Source of the DNA: Calothrix sp. 336/3
GTDB taxonomy: Bacteria > Cyanobacteriota > Cyanobacteriia > Cyanobacteriales > Nostocaceae
Assembly (NCBI RefSeq): GCF_000734895.2
Contig: NZ_CP011382.1
Coordinates: forward strand, 1,776,700 to 1,840,699
DNA length: 64,000 bases
Direction of reading: 5' to 3'
The translations under genes were made by a program, and so were the position numbers. Positions 28,476-38,199 of the stretch are shown here, in pieces. How positions within the stretch are numbered: position 1 is the stretch's first letter; each line of letters opens with the position of its first letter. The notes below the pieces were generated by a model. That model saw only the letters and a list, made by a program, of their open reading frames with translations, was not told the origin of the DNA and searched no databases.

Positions 28476-28498
28476 GTCGCAAAGCGACACGCTACGCG
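28476..28498 (-). repeat. Dispersed palindromic repeat, copy 2
   Basis: Reverse complement of the unit at 23721-23743 with one mismatch; contains GTCGCAAAGCGAC, a 5-bp hairpin with a 3-base loop. It lies beside the dehydrogenase remnant. Confidence 0.8.
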
Positions 28499-28615
28499 AA
28501 CGTTTCATTCGCAATGACATACATTGAAATTTTCACACCGACCTACTTATACAATTCCAGGTTAATACCTTGTATCAGGAGTTAGTAATGGAAAACCCAT
28601 TACCAACTGCCGTGA

Positions 28616-29260
28616 TTAACCTAATAATTGAATATTAGAAAAAACAAATTCGCTATCAACTGTCTTCCCTTCAGTTTCTGTGCTGATTGCCCGACGCTTG
28701 AGGATGAAGTAGTTACCAACTTTCTCGTATTCGTCCTCAAAATTACTTTTACCACCTTTTTGAGCGCCGGTTTGGGGGTCGTGGTAAACGGAGTCGTAGC
28801 GGTGGGAAAGATAACCTTCTCCTGTTTCATGGCTGCTGAAAGTATTAATTGTCACAACTACACCATGAATATGACGATGAACTAAGCAAACTTCGTTATT
28901 CTTGAGTTTGTACTTGTCTCCTGCTCCCTTACCACCGAGGATAATTTCCACTGCTCCATTTTCGTCAGTGTCACCGTAACTGAAGGTGTTTGCTCCGTGG
29001 GTTTCTTCAAAGGTGCGACGGATGCGGTGGATGGTGGTTTCCCAGAGTTGATTGTGAATGGCTTTTTTAGCTTCTTCGTCTGCGACTTCCAAGACTTCCC
29101 CTTTTAAGTCGGGATTGACGTGAATTTTGCCTGTGAATACTTGTTGATTGTAGGTATAGGTAATGTCTGCGGTGTAACCAGGAAAGCTCTTATCCCAGGT
29201 GTAACGGTTTTCGTAGGCTGAACGGAAAAGTTCCTGTGCTGAGATTTGGGTAACTGTCAT
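28616..29260 (-). CDS. DUF3386-like cyanobacterial protein
   Basis: A 214-residue soluble protein that resembles, from memory, the DUF3386 family of cyanobacteria and plastids. The N-terminus ISAQELFRSAYENRYTWDKSFPGYTADI is its most typical part. The rest is strand-rich with VHRHIHGVVVTINTF, YDSVYHDPQTG and FILKRRAIS segments, and has no signal peptide. No catalytic residues are known to me. It diverges from a GAF-LuxR regulator with 106 bp between the starts, so that regulator may control it. Confidence 0.82.
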   Translation of the reverse strand: MTVTQISAQELFRSAYENRYTWDKSFPGYTADITYTYNQQVFTGKIHVNPDLKGEVLEVADEEAKKAIHNQLWETTIHRIRRTFEETHGANTFSYGDTDENGAVEIILGGKGAGDKYKLKNNEVCLVHRHIHGVVVTINTFSSHETGEGYLSHRYDSVYHDPQTGAQKGGKSNFEDEYEKVGNYFILKRRAISTETEGKTVDSEFVFSNIQLLG

Positions 29261-29366
29261 GGATTTGTCCTATCCCTAATAAATATATGTTAGTTTTTTA
29301 CTTTGGCTGTATTAGCTAGGATAGAAGTAATTGTGAATCTGGCATAGTCCCCAACTGGGTACATTT

Positions 29367-30029
29367 ATGGTTAACTCTCTCCAAAATGTATTTATGGCGA
29401 TCGCCTCTGCTGATGATGAGGAACAACTACGTTTGGCTGTCGAGGAGACAGTAGGCGAACATTTTGACGTGCAACGCTGGGGTATATACTTACTAGAACA
29501 GCCACAAGCCGTTAGTGACAACAATTCACAGATTCCAGGCATATGTATTAATAGTAACCCCGTAGGGCAATATGTCGTGGAACGTCATGCTCCTACCCAC
29601 GAGCAATTAGTCTTACCCAGTGAAAAATGGCAACAAATATGTCCCCGTGATGATCATGCCCATGTGATGAGTGGTCCTATTATCTATGATGGGCGGTTAG
29701 TTGGTACACTGAATCTCACAAGGGAAAGCGGAAATCGAGCTTTTGATGCCAACGATTTAGCTGATTTAAGTGCTTTATGCCTGCATTTATCCACTAAAAT
29801 TGCTACCCTCAGGGCAAAAACTAAAACCACTAATGCGAATTTAGTCTCTCCTCTCACACCACGAGAATTGCAAATTGCCCAATTAGTTGCCCAGGGTTTA
29901 ACGAATGCAGAAATTGGTGAAAAACTCTGGATTAGTCAAAATTCTGTCAAACAAGCATTAAAAAGAATGTTTCGTAAATTGCAAGTTTCTGCAAGAGCGG
30001 AAATGGTAGCAAAATTACAGGATATTTGA
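29367..30029 (+). CDS. GAF-LuxR transcriptional regulator
   Basis: A 220-residue regulator. Residues 1-145 form a GAF-like sensory domain, and residues about 158-215 form a LuxR/FixJ-type DNA-binding helix-turn-helix with LTPRELQIAQLVAQGLTNAEIGEKL and the recognition helix ISQNSVKQALKRMFRKL. There is no receiver domain, so it would respond to a small molecule or redox state rather than phosphorylation. It diverges from the DUF3386-like gene and could control it, itself, or the stress lipoprotein genes that follow on the other strand. Confidence 0.88.
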   Translation: MVNSLQNVFMAIASADDEEQLRLAVEETVGEHFDVQRWGIYLLEQPQAVSDNNSQIPGICINSNPVGQYVVERHAPTHEQLVLPSEKWQQICPRDDHAHVMSGPIIYDGRLVGTLNLTRESGNRAFDANDLADLSALCLHLSTKIATLRAKTKTTNANLVSPLTPRELQIAQLVAQGLTNAEIGEKLWISQNSVKQALKRMFRKLQVSARAEMVAKLQDI

Positions 30030-30138
30030 TGATTTTTCCGATTGGAGTAATTCAGCAATATCCTTTGTTCAAATTCACTTTGGGGACAACCAAACCAAGC
30101 AATAATTGGTTCGGTAATCCCCTAGCTTGAGCTAAATC

Positions 30139-30582
30139 CTATTTCTCAGACTTAGCTTCTACTTTCACACCCTTAACTCCCTCGAATTTATATTCCTTAA
30201 CGATGGGTTCAATCTTAGCTAAATCTTCCTTGGTAGGAACTGTACCAGTAATAGTTAAAATGCCATCTTTCTTCGCAACATCTAACTTACTACCAGGAAT
30301 TGCTTTTGCTAGTTTGTTTTTAACAATAGTTTTAGCTCCATCAGAGGAAGTTTTGACTTTATTCAACGCACCTTTTGCGGCAGTTTCTGTTTTCTTCCCA
30401 GCATCATCTATTGCGGTTTTAGCCTTATCACCAGTTTCTTTAACTGCGGTTTCAGTCTTTTGTGCAGCTTCTTTTACGGGTGCTGTGGTGCTTTCGCTAG
30501 TAGTTTTAGAAGAATCACTGCTACATCCAAAGGTACCAGCGACTAAAATCCCACTGATTAAAAAAGGAATTAGCTTTTTCAT
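30139..30582 (-). CDS. BON-domain lipoprotein 1
   Basis: A 147-residue exported lipoprotein. The signal peptide is MKKLIPFLISGILVAGTFGC with Cys20 as the lipidated residue. A long Ala/Lys/Thr-rich helical linker (about 25-90) leads to one C-terminal BON domain (about 92-147) with ILTITGTVPTKEDLAKIEPIV. BON domains bind phospholipid and appear in osmotic-shock proteins. The ATG is chosen because it has GGAG seven bases before it and begins the signal peptide; the frame extends 35 codons further upstream without a better start. It is a paralogue of the next lipoprotein. Confidence 0.88.
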   Translation of the reverse strand: MKKLIPFLISGILVAGTFGCSSDSSKTTSESTTAPVKEAAQKTETAVKETGDKAKTAIDDAGKKTETAAKGALNKVKTSSDGAKTIVKNKLAKAIPGSKLDVAKKDGILTITGTVPTKEDLAKIEPIVKEYKFEGVKGVKVEAKSEK

Positions 30583-31098
30583 TTTTATCTCCGCATCAAG
30601 TTCTTGAAGCGATAAATTGGTTTGTGTTGTGTGTTGAGAAGCGAATTTAAAAAAAATTAAAAGTGAAATGGCTGCAAAAAAAAGCATCCTAGATAACTAG
30701 GTAATGAGTTAAGCTGAGAGCTTTACCTAGGGCTGGATAGCTATTTTCATCATAGACCATACCTTCAAAGAAGGTGATATCGATGTTACCAGATTTAAAT
30801 ATATTTCGTCTAAAAATCCCAGAAAATTATCACTGAAGTTAAATTTTGTTACAGTCGGTTTTCTCTACCCTATCTATCTGACAGATGTTAATACCAAGTT
30901 GCCTTCTGTCGTAGTAGTTTTGGTGAGATTGCTTCCGCAATGACAGGGTACTATTTGTGATCGCAGCTTGGTATAAATCTGACTGTCCCAACAATTGGCA
31001 GATTTAAAAATACATATAAAAATGGCTACTTGCGGATATCGAGGGTAGGAAATCCAGCAAATAGTCATTCAAGAATGAGAATAATTGATACCGAGTAT
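30583..31098. other. Spacer between the two BON lipoprotein genes
   Basis: About 510 bp with no supported gene. A repeat-like segment near 30920-30945 (TGAGATTGCTTCCGCAATGACA) resembles other dispersed repeats. The promoter of the first lipoprotein gene must be at the left end. Confidence 0.45.
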
Positions 31099-31572
31099 TT
31101 AGTTGTTTTGTGAAGGCTTTGTCGCAGGGGCAACCTTGACATCAACTTTAACGCTTTTCACACCTTTGATTTCTTGAGCGAGGGAAGGGATTCTATTAAG
31201 TTGCTCCTGGGTGGGGACATTCCCGGCGATAGTAACAGCACCCTGTTCTGAGTCTACGGTGAGGTTACTTGCGGGTAAATTTGCCTCTAACTTACCACGG
31301 ACTTCGCTTTCCAAATCCGCGTCATCTCTATCTGTATCTCCACCTGTTGTGTTATTACGTTGTTCACGAGCGCGAATATCAGATTCTATCTGTCTTTTAC
31401 GAGTATCGCTAGTGGCATCATTTTGGGTAGTTTGAGCTGCTTCCTTTGCAGGGGATTTTGCCTCTTCATTGACATTGCTAGGTGCTTCTGTGGAAGTGCG
31501 GGAAGGAGTTTCACAACCTGCCGCAGCAAAGACTAAAACCCCACTGACGAGGAAAGGAAATATGCTTTTCAT
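31099..31572 (-). CDS. BON-domain lipoprotein 2
   Basis: A 157-residue exported lipoprotein: signal peptide MKSIFPFLVSGVLVFAAAGC with Cys20 lipidated, a polar and acidic linker (about 22-85), and a single BON domain (about 86-150) with LTVDSEQGAVTIAGNVPTQEQLNRI. Its signal peptide and BON core clearly resemble lipoprotein 1 while the linkers differ, so the two arose by duplication. It would sit in the periplasm anchored to a membrane. A role in envelope or osmotic stress is inferred from the family. Confidence 0.88.
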   Translation of the reverse strand: MKSIFPFLVSGVLVFAAAGCETPSRTSTEAPSNVNEEAKSPAKEAAQTTQNDATSDTRKRQIESDIRAREQRNNTTGGDTDRDDADLESEVRGKLEANLPASNLTVDSEQGAVTIAGNVPTQEQLNRIPSLAQEIKGVKSVKVDVKVAPATKPSQNN

Positions 31573-31733
31573 GACGTTTATCTTGAATGAAGTGAGTAAG
31601 GATTGATACCAATTCGCAATGCTTCTTGCCTCGTTACGCGAGGAACTGACCGAACGCAGTGAAGAAATCCTGATTTGGCAAGGCTTTTAGCATTGGAATA
31701 GGTTTCACGGTTGTAGTGAAATGGTATGGGGGT

Positions 31734-32345
31734 TTATAATCCGATGTCTCGACGATCTCCAGCGACATATCGGGAATCGGTAGTGGTGGAGTAATTAGAG
31801 TTTTGGAGTTCAGGTGCATCATAGATATCAAATTCCTGAATACCGCGATGACGCAGAATGATTTCTGCACGGTTAATTTCATCCGTTAAACCTTCGATAA
31901 TTACGAGGTACTCACCACGAGAAACGCGATCGCTATAAATTTTTGCCCGTTCCTCTGGAATACCTAAACCAACTAACGCACCCAACAAACTCCCAGCAGC
32001 AGCACCGATCGCCGCACCAGCAGCAGTTGTTGCCAGAGCTGTGGCAATTTCCCCAGCTAGTAGAATTGGTCCGACACCCGGTATTGCTAAAGTACCTAAA
32101 CCCACCAACAAACCAGTTAAACCACCCAAGGTTGCACCAGTTACCGCACCAGTTACCGCACCTTCGTCGGCTTTGTTGTCCACATCTTGGGTTGTTTCTA
32201 ATCCGGCAACACTTCTATCATCCTTAGCAATCACAGATACCTTATTCATGGCAAAACCTGCATCCCGCAGTTCTGTGAGTGCATATTCCGCATCGCTGCG
32301 AGTGGGGAAAACTCCAATTGCCCGCTTCATATTTTGCAAAACCAT
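31734..32345 (-). CDS. General stress protein with glycine-zipper membrane part
   Basis: A 203-residue protein. The first 50 residues (RAIGVFPTRSDAEYALTELRDAGFAMNKVSVIAKD) form the small alpha/beta domain of the general stress protein 17M family. A Gly/Ala-rich hydrophobic region follows (about 65-135), typical of glycine-zipper proteins that insert in membranes. A second alpha/beta half (about 137-170) mirrors the first, with YLVIIEGLTDEINRAEIILRHRGI. The start is supported by GAGGAG. Its position beside two BON lipoproteins suggests a stress-response group, though no shared operon is proven. Confidence 0.86.
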   Translation of the reverse strand: MVLQNMKRAIGVFPTRSDAEYALTELRDAGFAMNKVSVIAKDDRSVAGLETTQDVDNKADEGAVTGAVTGATLGGLTGLLVGLGTLAIPGVGPILLAGEIATALATTAAGAAIGAAAGSLLGALVGLGIPEERAKIYSDRVSRGEYLVIIEGLTDEINRAEIILRHRGIQEFDIYDAPELQNSNYSTTTDSRYVAGDRRDIGL

Positions 32346-32677
32346 TTGTGACTCCTCTATAAGCTAAATATTTGGCAGCAGAAAACTAGCCCCACATTCG
32401 CGGTAATTCTGAATTCGTAATTCTTTGGTCACTCTCCAGAAGTGCGATCGCTAGGGATTTTGTGCTTACCCTTATAGTTGTCGCTGGTTTTGCCTCACTT
32501 TCCATCATCCACAGGTGTAAAGCACCTATCTGTCAAGGGGAAGAGTTAATCAATTTATTATTCATCATCCGACTTTTGCCGTCTTATTTTCTTTAATTTG
32601 TCAAGTTTTTATTGGGAGATGCAACAAAAGACACAGAGATTAAGTCTGTGCTTGTGTGAGTGATGCAATAAATAAGT
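32346..32677. other. Spacer before the polysaccharide locus
   Basis: About 330 bp with one HIP1 site near 32444. It lies downstream of the last polysaccharide gene and upstream of the stress protein gene. No gene or clear terminator was recognised. Confidence 0.45.
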
Positions 32678-34105
32678 CTAATATGCACCTGTTTTATGCA
32701 AAACAACTTGTACAGTCTTCAGTAGAATTTTCATATCCAACAACAATGACCAATTCTCAATATATTGGATATCTAATTTCACAGCATCTTCAAAATTATC
32801 GATATTAGAGCGACCAGAGACTTGCCATAATCCCGTAATTCCCGGTAATACTTCTTGACGGATAAAATGTGCGGAATCAAATCTTTCCACATCTCGTGTG
32901 GGTAGGGGACGGGGACCAACCAGACTCATTTCTCCTAATAAAACATTAAAGATTTGTGGTAATTCATCTAGACTATACCGACGGAGGAATTTACCAACTT
33001 TGGTAATTCTGGGGTCATCCTTTAATTTGAAAAGTACACCATCTTTGATTTCATTTTTAGCTTCTAAGGATGCTTGTAACTTCTCCGCATTTGATACCAT
33101 AGTGCGGAATTTCCAGATTTTAAAATTTTTGGAATGTAAACCAACGCGATTTTGTTGAAAAAATACTGGTCCCGGAGAATCTAGTTTGATCAGGATGGCG
33201 ATCGCCACATAAACAGGTGATAACAAGAATAGTAAAACTAATCCGCAAACTAGGTCAAAACACCGCTTTACCCAAAAGTCTCCACCAGCAATTATTGGTG
33301 CAGGAATCGCCATACAATGTACTTCATCCGCCATTCCCAATATTGATTTCGGATAGTTAATTTCACTTTCCGGTGGCAAGATGCGTAAATTAATTCCATT
33401 GGTTTGGAAATTCCAGCAAACATACAGACGATTTTTGATAGCACTCCAAGAAACAAAAGCTTCAACAATTCCCTGGCTACGTAGATATTCAAAAGTTTGC
33501 TCTCGGTTACTTCTATCCAAACATTTTGGATTATCTATGTGCAGTACTTTATAGCAATTCTCTTTCTGAAGAAATCTCAGATGAACATCTTGATTAACAT
33601 CATCTGTAATCAAACAAACTGGATAGCAAATTGCTCCTCTTTTGCGAATTATCTTTGTAGAGACATCAAATATATATCGCCCAGTGCATACAAACAAGAG
33701 AGAAAATAGCCAAAATAGTAGGAACGTAGAACGTGATATATGGCTATGGGGTTCATAAATGAAGGTAATAAGTAGAAGAAAAATTTCTGAAAGGGAAAGC
33801 GCCTTAATTAACCCTAGGAAATTCCGCCTATCACCACCAGGTTTGTAGAGTCCCCTCGCCAGCATTACGCCTAATTCCAACGCAATAACTAGGATGATAA
33901 ATTGAGGTCTTTCTGTCCAAGCAGCATCAAAGGGAGTTCCATACAATACAGCTAAATTCCAAGCCGCAACAATAGCAACTGTATCTAAGAAAAATAGAGT
34001 CAATACTCGCAGAATTTTAATCAGTAATCCTCTACGTACCCTTGTTTTTGGCGCTGACCTCAAATCAGCTTTTAAATCAACTAATGGTAATGATTTCGAT
34101 GTCAT
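32678..34105 (-). CDS. Initiating sugar-phosphate transferase for exopolysaccharide
   Basis: A 475-residue polyprenyl-phosphate sugar-phosphate transferase that would start the repeat unit by moving a sugar-1-phosphate to undecaprenyl phosphate. The N-terminal part has four membrane segments (about 25-125), then a soluble CoA-binding-like region. The C-terminal catalytic domain begins with the hydrophobic KRCFDLVCGLVLLFLLSPVY segment near 280, followed by DSPGPVFFQQNRVG, FKIWKFRTM, and LRRYSLDELPQIFNVL with MSLVGPRP. This is the WbaP/WcaJ/HepE type. It is the last gene of the locus and is separated from it by 465 bp, so it may have its own promoter. Confidence 0.93.
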   Translation of the reverse strand: MTSKSLPLVDLKADLRSAPKTRVRRGLLIKILRVLTLFFLDTVAIVAAWNLAVLYGTPFDAAWTERPQFIILVIALELGVMLARGLYKPGGDRRNFLGLIKALSLSEIFLLLITFIYEPHSHISRSTFLLFWLFSLLFVCTGRYIFDVSTKIIRKRGAICYPVCLITDDVNQDVHLRFLQKENCYKVLHIDNPKCLDRSNREQTFEYLRSQGIVEAFVSWSAIKNRLYVCWNFQTNGINLRILPPESEINYPKSILGMADEVHCMAIPAPIIAGGDFWVKRCFDLVCGLVLLFLLSPVYVAIAILIKLDSPGPVFFQQNRVGLHSKNFKIWKFRTMVSNAEKLQASLEAKNEIKDGVLFKLKDDPRITKVGKFLRRYSLDELPQIFNVLLGEMSLVGPRPLPTRDVERFDSAHFIRQEVLPGITGLWQVSGRSNIDNFEDAVKLDIQYIENWSLLLDMKILLKTVQVVLHKTGAY

Positions 34106-34570
34106 ATATCCCCTGATAATTTTTTAAGATGCTTGTAATGGGACAATTTAACAATTTATCCATTATTCTGGAAAATTGAGCTATCAATAACCTGGAAAAT
34201 TAAGTTATATAGAGACTAATCCCATGATATTGTCAGACAGAAATACTTTTTCTGCGAATATCTACAACATATCTTTTACTACCCTTTTTGGATTAGATTA
34301 TAGTAAAATAACCCATCATAATTAACAAGAAAAATAATTTATTTATCCATATTATTAGTTATGATAGGTCAGATAATTCAACATACAAAAATAGGGTGCA
34401 GGGAAGCACAAAATGTTTTACGGTGTTCCGCAAGAATATACAAAGGAAAAAAAGGAACAGAATAGATTAACCTATCCCAAGTTAATTAAATACATCAGTA
34501 CCTAAAATCAGGCGATCGCCGAAGGTGGGAACTTCGTACCATCGCGGTTATCGATAATCGTGTCAAAATT
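34106..34570. other. Spacer inside the polysaccharide locus
   Basis: About 465 bp, AT-rich on the left, with a HIP1 site near 34512 and the palindrome TTATCGATAA near 34548. No gene recognised. It may carry a separate promoter for the initiating transferase. Confidence 0.45.
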
Positions 34571-35374
34571 TTACCTTCTCCCTCCTAGCTTCAGGCTTTT
34601 ACCTTGTTGCATTAGCCACTGCATGAGAAAAAAGAGAACAAACCGGGGATTATGCTTAAAATAACGCTTCCACAGTCGTTTTGGCTCCATTATCAACCGA
34701 AACAGCCATTCCAAGCCTCTTTTTTGCATCCAATTCGGTGCTTGCTTCACACGACCAGAATGGAAGTCAAAAGCAGCACCCACACCCAACATCACCGCAG
34801 AAATCCTCTGTTTATGTGCTGCCATCCACAACTCCTGTTTCGGACAGCCAATACCCACAAACAAAATTTTTGCCCCAGAATCCACTATTTGCTGCGTATA
34901 AACCTCATCCTCCTCAAAGCTTAATCCTCGAAAGGGTGGGGCAATCTTACAAACAATTTGGATATTCGGAAAACGCTGAGATAAAAAACTCGTAAATGCA
35001 CTGAGACTTTCCGGTGTGCCACCATACAATCCAATCGGTACACCATGCTTTGCAGCAGCTTCGCAAACATCCAAAGTCAGGTTGGGACCATAGACACGGG
35101 AAGCATTTTTCACACCTAAAGCATTCAATGCCCAAACCAAAGGTACACCATCCGGTGTCACTAAGTCAGCATTATTTACTACCTGTTTAAACAGAGGATG
35201 ATCATAGACTTCCATAGTCATGTGAACATTGGCAGCGCAGACATAACCTCTTTTACCTGCCTTTGCCCAATCAATAATGCGCTCTGTAGCATCTTGATAG
35301 CTAGTAGCATCTACCCGCATACCTAAGATATATCGGTGTTGCAAGTAATCTCTTGCATCAGTAATTACTTTCAT
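34571..35374 (-). CDS. WecG/TagA/CpsF family glycosyltransferase
   Basis: A 267-residue GT26 enzyme. In characterised members it adds N-acetylmannosamine or a related sugar to a lipid-linked GlcNAc as the second step of repeat-unit synthesis. The signature stretches are NADLVTPDGVPLVWALN (about 88-104, with the catalytic Asp), GLYGGTPES (about 136-144), LFVGIGCPKQELWM (about 190-203) and the C-terminal GLEWLFRLIMEPKRLWKRY. The hydrophobic C-terminus likely docks on the membrane. The sugar used here is unknown. Confidence 0.93.
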   Translation of the reverse strand: MKVITDARDYLQHRYILGMRVDATSYQDATERIIDWAKAGKRGYVCAANVHMTMEVYDHPLFKQVVNNADLVTPDGVPLVWALNALGVKNASRVYGPNLTLDVCEAAAKHGVPIGLYGGTPESLSAFTSFLSQRFPNIQIVCKIAPPFRGLSFEEDEVYTQQIVDSGAKILFVGIGCPKQELWMAAHKQRISAVMLGVGAAFDFHSGRVKQAPNWMQKRGLEWLFRLIMEPKRLWKRYFKHNPRFVLFFLMQWLMQQGKSLKLGGRR

Positions 35375-35491
35375 TATTGAAAATACCTGTCACAGAATTT
35401 ACTTCTGGATAATGGGAATCAAATAAAATACAAGTAAATAGTCTTTATGACTTTTTAAAATCATGATTTCGTATGATTAAATTCACAAAGA

Positions 35492-36823
35492 CTACTCAAA
35501 AAACAACGGAGACTGCCCCACTGTCATCATTCTATCTGCTGGTAATTGAGTCTTCTGACCAGAAAGAGAGACAATGGAATTTATCTCCCAATCCTGTGGA
35601 ACTTTAAAAGAAAAATTATCTTTAGAATTCCATACCATCCATTTATCAGATACATTATTTGTTAACTTGCAAATCCAAATTTGATTCACGTCATTTTTGC
35701 AAAATTCTAATTGGTTCCCGACTAATAAATTACCCACTCGCTTGTAAACATCACCCGTTGACGAGAGATTAAGATTATCTGCTTCCAGTATGCGTAATGA
35801 GTCCTCACCATCAAAAGAATCGAGATCCCAAGCATACCAATAAAACCTACTCACCCCGGAAGCCCAATAAAGAATATGGCTACGGGCAATGTAGCCGTTA
35901 ATCTCTTCTGTCTCTAATTTCGGATTATTATAATTTCCAAAATTGCTTTCTGTATCCCACAAAGGCTTATCTTGTAAACCATATTTTTGCATTATGGTCT
36001 TAACTTGATTTACCAATAATAACCTTCCTTCTGGATTCAGGTCATTATTATAAAAATGTGGACCAACTACATCAGTATACTTTGCTCCTCCTTGGGCAAA
36101 ATAATTGTCTAACCAATCCATTCCTCCCAGGGAAAGGTATTTCTCATTACCTTTTAGCTCAAAGCCTACCAGAGGACCAGGAGAAACGACTTGAATTTTA
36201 GGGTCAACACTTTTTAAAACTTCGTAGGCATTCTTTGCCATTTCAACTAACTTTTCTATTGACCCACTATAATCTTTAATATTATTAGCTTCATTCCAAA
36301 CCTGATAACTCTGAATTTTACCTTGATAACGAGTTGCTATGGTTCTGACATAATCTCGCCATTCCTGCATATCTTTCGGCTCTGAACCGGCTCCTGGATG
36401 TTCCGGAAACTCTGATACTTCATATGGTCTGGCAGCAGCCCATTTTGGAGTATCATTAAAGACAAAAAGTACTTCAAGTCCAGATTCTTGAGCCAGTTCT
36501 ACGTAATTATCCAAGGTAGAAAAATTCCATTGATTGTTCTTTTCTTCTATCTCAAGCCAAGGAACAAAAACACGTAAGCAACCGATATTTTCCAATATCT
36601 TTGGTGCTCTTTGCAGATTTTTGATATGCATGCCAAAGAGTGTCTGGGGAATAGCAATACTGGGAGGATTTAGTATTATATCGGAGGCTATGGACTTATG
36701 AAACGAAGTATCTAAGTTCCCAGAAAAGAGAATCCAGGAAAATATTGATAACCCAAATGAGATAATTGCTAATGCAAAAACTTGGAATATTTTTACCATA
36801 AATCTAGGCATAAAATATATCAA
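35492..36823 (-). CDS. Membrane-anchored glycoside hydrolase (GH39/clan A-like)
   Basis: A 443-residue protein with an N-terminal membrane anchor or signal (about 9-35) and a TIM-barrel glycosidase domain. Glu178 in YQVWNEANN fits the acid/base of clan A enzymes, and Glu292 in PLWDTESNFGNY fits the nucleophile; VVGPHFYNN is the strand before it. It recalls PslG, a GH39 enzyme encoded inside a Pseudomonas exopolysaccharide cluster, so it may cut or trim the polymer made by this locus in the periplasm. The exact linkage cleaved is not known. Confidence 0.85.
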   Translation of the reverse strand: MIYFMPRFMVKIFQVFALAIISFGLSIFSWILFSGNLDTSFHKSIASDIILNPPSIAIPQTLFGMHIKNLQRAPKILENIGCLRVFVPWLEIEEKNNQWNFSTLDNYVELAQESGLEVLFVFNDTPKWAAARPYEVSEFPEHPGAGSEPKDMQEWRDYVRTIATRYQGKIQSYQVWNEANNIKDYSGSIEKLVEMAKNAYEVLKSVDPKIQVVSPGPLVGFELKGNEKYLSLGGMDWLDNYFAQGGAKYTDVVGPHFYNNDLNPEGRLLLVNQVKTIMQKYGLQDKPLWDTESNFGNYNNPKLETEEINGYIARSHILYWASGVSRFYWYAWDLDSFDGEDSLRILEADNLNLSSTGDVYKRVGNLLVGNQLEFCKNDVNQIWICKLTNNVSDKWMVWNSKDNFSFKVPQDWEINSIVSLSGQKTQLPADRMMTVGQSPLFFE

Positions 36824-36905
36824 CTTATGATTTATGATGACAAGCAGCTTAAATTATCTGGATTAGGATAAATAACAACCTAAAACACATCCTTAATTAT
36901 TCTGA

Positions 36906-38177
36906 TTAAGATAGGTATTTGTTTGATTGGTTAAGTTGTACCCTTTGTGGGTTAATTTTTTCCACGATGTCTATATAGGTTTGAGCTAATAACTTTCCGC
37001 GTGACTCCCAAGTGTAATGTTCGCGGACTCTTTGCTGACCAGCTTTTCCCATGCGCGATCGCCGTTCAGCATCTGTGGCTAAAACTTCCATAGCTCTAGC
37101 TAAATCACCAATTGCTTGCTCAGGTGTATGTGCAGAGATTTTTATCCCAGTCTCATCAGTAACTTGCGCTCCTGGTCCTCCCAAATCTAGACAAATTACT
37201 GGACGACCTGCTGCCATAGCTTCTAAACATACCCAACCACCGGAGTCATGCAAACTAGGATGAACCAGAACATGACATTCTTGCAGTTTCTGCAAAGATT
37301 TATCCCGTGGAAGTTTGCCTAAAAGTTTAACCCGTGAGCTAATACCTAACTCTTCAATTAAATTCTGAAGTCGTTCTCGTTCCCCACCCTCTCCCAACAA
37401 CCAATACTCACAATTATCAGGAAGGTTTGCTTGAGCAAAAGCACGCACACTCAAGTGAAAACCTTTCCAATGCAAAAACCTACCCATACTGATAAATCTA
37501 ATTGTAGAACTCTCAGATATAGGAAACGAAGCCAGATTTTCTATCTCTTTTTGAGGTAAAGCAGTTTCAGGAAAAATCTGTAAGTTTTTCACACCCATTA
37601 AACGTAAACGATTGGCAGTATCCTGGGTTGTCGCCAAAACAAATGTACTACGTTCAGCAGTTCCCTTCACAAACGGGTCATGTTCACCTATCCAACGTAC
37701 CAAGTCTCGAAATGTTTCATAGATTTTTCCGCGTAAACTAAAATCAACCCAAAATGCTTTGGGAGCAGACTCACCACCACCAACCGGACCCCAAAGAAAA
37801 GGTGTGTCCAAAAAGGAAATTAAACTAGGAGACCAATACCTCACAAAAGTCACATGACGTGTTAAGTCAAAACCTATTTTTTTGTGGAGAGGACGAACTA
37901 CGAAATATGCCCATAATTGCCACAGATAATAATGGAATTGAATCCCACGCTGCCCATATTCCCATTTACTAGTCCAAAATGGCAAATCAAAGTAGACAAA
38001 ATATAATTGAGGAACAGGATTACGGGCTAACTCAGACTCGATACTCAAACGATTTTCAGAACGTGTTAGTACCCAAGTCTCATGGTATTTTGCTGTTTCT
38101 ATGGCTGTATTCCAACCCACCCCTTCCTCCGAACCTTTACCAGGTTCACAGAAATACGCTGAAAGCAAAATTTTCAT
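36906..38177 (-). CDS. GT4-family glycosyltransferase (exopolysaccharide)
   Basis: A 423-residue GT-B enzyme. The N-terminus MKILLSAYFCEPGKGSEEGVGWN is typical of one GT4 subgroup. The donor domain contains FISMGRFLHWKGFHLSVRAFA (about 230-250), LLGKLPRDKSLQKLQECHVLVHPSLHDSGGWVCLEAMAAGRPVICLDLGGPG, with the EX7E-type Glu near 320, and a C-terminal YTWESRGKLLAQTY. It would add one sugar to the lipid-linked unit. It is 22 bp after the preceding glycosyltransferase gene. Confidence 0.9.
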   Translation of the reverse strand: MKILLSAYFCEPGKGSEEGVGWNTAIETAKYHETWVLTRSENRLSIESELARNPVPQLYFVYFDLPFWTSKWEYGQRGIQFHYYLWQLWAYFVVRPLHKKIGFDLTRHVTFVRYWSPSLISFLDTPFLWGPVGGGESAPKAFWVDFSLRGKIYETFRDLVRWIGEHDPFVKGTAERSTFVLATTQDTANRLRLMGVKNLQIFPETALPQKEIENLASFPISESSTIRFISMGRFLHWKGFHLSVRAFAQANLPDNCEYWLLGEGGERERLQNLIEELGISSRVKLLGKLPRDKSLQKLQECHVLVHPSLHDSGGWVCLEAMAAGRPVICLDLGGPGAQVTDETGIKISAHTPEQAIGDLARAMEVLATDAERRSRMGKAGQQRVREHYTWESRGKLLAQTYIDIVEKINPQRVQLNQSNKYLS

Positions 38178-38199
38178 CTATATTATTTTGGTAATTTAT

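Larger units (their letters stand above)
28195..28615. other. Intergenic region with gene remnant and repeat
   Basis: About 420 bp between two convergent genes. It contains the C-terminal remnant of an alcohol-dehydrogenase-like gene (28236-28346) and the second copy of a dispersed palindromic repeat (28476-28498). No intact gene. Confidence 0.65.

Noticed and set aside
31943..32227. 94-residue frame opposite the stress protein
   Set aside because: Gln/Pro/His-rich shadow of the glycine-zipper region.
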